Assembly (NCBI RefSeq): GCF_003952265.1
Contig: NZ_CP034438.1
Location: 434,001 to 498,000, forward strand
Reading direction: 5' to 3'
DNA from: Flaviflexus salsibiostraticola
GTDB taxonomy: Bacteria > Actinomycetota > Actinomycetes > Actinomycetales > Actinomycetaceae
DNA: 64,000 nucleotides
Shown here: positions 62,994-64,000 of the stretch, one piece after another
Position numbering within the stretch: position 1 is the first letter of the stretch
Layout of the letters: the number at the start of each line of letters is the position of its first letter
Notes under the pieces: generated by a model
Seen by the model: the letters and a program-made list of their open reading frames with translations, nothing else
Databases searched by the model: none
Told to the model about the DNA's origin: nothing
Position numbers and translations under genes: made by a program

Positions 62994-64000
62994 GAGAACC
63001 AGCGCTCCTCGTCCTTGAGGACGGAACGATCTTCCGCGGCAGGGCCTGGGGCAGGCGAGGCCGAACCACCGGCGAGATCGTCTTCTCCACGGCCATGACC
63101 GGCTACCAGGAGACCTTCACCGACCCGTCCTATCACCGCCAGATCGTCGTCATGACCGCCCCCCACATCGGGAACACGGGCGTCAACGCCGCGGACAGCG
63201 AATCGGATCGCGTGTGGACCGCGGGCGTCGTCGTCCGTGACCCCGCCCGCCGCGCCTCCTCGTGGCGCGCCGAGGGCGAGCTCGAGGACTACCTCATCGA
63301 GCACGACGTCGTCGGGATCTGCGAGGTCGACACCCGTGCGATCACCCGCCACATCCGCGAGCGGGGTGCCATGCGGGCAGGGATCTTCTCCGCCTCGGCA
63401 CTCCCGGCAGGTGCCGAGACCGGCACCCAGCAGGCGCTCGACATTCTCCTCGGCCTCGTCAACGACTCCCCGGCCATGGCCGGCGCTGAGCTCGCCTCCG
63501 ACGTGTCGACGACGTCCGCGTATGTCGTCGAGCCGCGGGGTGACTTCGCCGAGCCCGTGGCCCGGATCGTCGCGGTCGACCTCGGGATCAAGAACCGTAC
63601 CCCCTGGCAGTTCGCCGAGCGCGGCGTCGAGGTCACAGTCGTCCCGGCCACCGTCACGCTCGCCGAGGTCCGTGAGCTCGCCCCCGACGGGGTGTTCTTC
63701 TCGAACGGCCCGGGTGACCCGGCGACGGCGGATGCTCAGATCGAGCTGCTGCGGGGCGTGCTCGATGCGGGGATCCCGTTCTTCGGGATCTGCTTCGGCA
63801 ACCAGCTGCTCGGCCGCGCCCTCGGGTTCGGCACGTACAAGCTCGAATACGGTCACCGCGGCGCCAACCAGCCCGTTCTCGACCGTGAGACGGGCCGGGT
63901 CGAGATCACGGCCCACAACCATGGCTTCGCGGTCGACCTGCCCGTCGATGAGGCGACGCAGGCCCCGTACGCGGATGGCAGGTACGGCAGGGTCGCGGTC
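62990..64000 (+). CDS. carA: Carbamoyl-phosphate synthase small chain, 3' end cut by window
   Basis: Glutaminase subunit that supplies ammonia to CarB. The visible 337 residues include the N-terminal LEDGTIFRGRAWG and TAMTGYQETFTDPSY, and a class I glutamine amidotransferase domain with FFSNGPGDPATAD and the nucleophile Cys in FFGICFGNQLLGRALG. Members usually read GICLGHQ; the Phe and Asn here are tolerated variants. HNHGFAV follows. About 40-50 C-terminal residues, with the His-Glu pair, lie beyond the window. ATG overlaps pyrC (ATGA). Confidence 0.96.
   Translation, partial: MREPALLVLEDGTIFRGRAWGRRGRTTGEIVFSTAMTGYQETFTDPSYHRQIVVMTAPHIGNTGVNAADSESDRVWTAGVVVRDPARRASSWRAEGELEDYLIEHDVVGICEVDTRAITRHIRERGAMRAGIFSASALPAGAETGTQQALDILLGLVNDSPAMAGAELASDVSTTSAYVVEPRGDFAEPVARIVAVDLGIKNRTPWQFAERGVEVTVVPATVTLAEVRELAPDGVFFSNGPGDPATADAQIELLRGVLDAGIPFFGICFGNQLLGRALGFGTYKLEYGHRGANQPVLDRETGRVEITAHNHGFAVDLPVDEATQAPYADGRYGRVAV

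Noticed and set aside
1..64000. CRISPR arrays, tRNA or rRNA genes
   Set aside because: No regular spaced repeats and no tRNA or rRNA signatures were noticed on reading; a dedicated scan (tRNAscan, Rfam) was not possible.

Overview
The window is high-GC DNA from an actinobacterium. I base this on codon use and on the gene order alaS-ruvX-mltG-aroE-aroC-aroKB-efp-nusB-pyrR-pyrB-pyrC-carA, with rarA and a zinc-free rpsD beside it; the aroK-aroB fusion suggests something near Actinomycetaceae or Bifidobacteriaceae (inference only). The sequence opens inside aspS and ends inside carA.

Layout. 1-2512: aspS (5' cut) and a GNAT acetyltransferase, ended by a strong hairpin. 2.9-9.4 kb: a DCC-family thiol protein, an orphan OLD-like ATPase/TOPRIM nuclease that looks acquired, an MMPL transporter on the minus strand and an LCP-family glycan ligase. 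9.9-20.8 kb: a surface polysaccharide operon (CapD/WbpM-like, WecA-like and WbpV-like enzymes, two glycosyltransferases, TviC/TviB-like UDP-sugar enzymes, a flippase candidate and a polymerase candidate). 20.8-29.6 kb: insertion sequences. An IS3 element with perfect 23-bp ends is split by an IS21 element and by an IS110 element; a second IS21 element sits in a small zinc-knuckle ORF; IS481 and IS256 remnants flank them. 29.7-34.3 kb: more polysaccharide genes (Wzz/BY-kinase, SGNH protein, an RmlC-phosphatase fusion, an O-antigen-ligase-like protein), so the IS block splits one glycan locus.

34.7-41.3 kb: a sugar operon (PfkB kinase, ABC permease, binding lipoprotein, two-domain ATPase, RbsD-like mutarotase, DeoC-like aldolase) followed by a GntR/UTRA regulator; kinase plus aldolase suggests deoxyribose or a similar sugar. 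41.5-43 kb: an AGCS Na+/amino-acid symporter. 43.3-46.6 kb, minus strand: FGGY kinase, GlpP-type antiterminator and 2-hydroxyacid dehydrogenase, with an intrinsic terminator in the leader that the antiterminator probably controls. 46.8 kb to the end: dense housekeeping genes with start/stop overlaps, including the shikimate and pyrimidine operons; pyrR has a leader hairpin that holds its own ribosome binding site.

The strongest new observation is in the IS110 element. Its 250-nt 5' noncoding end contains, in the expected order, four short segments matching the left target, right target, right element end and left element end of this very insertion, which is the layout of a bridge RNA. Coordinates of element ends come from direct reading of repeats and reconstructed junctions; no database search was possible.
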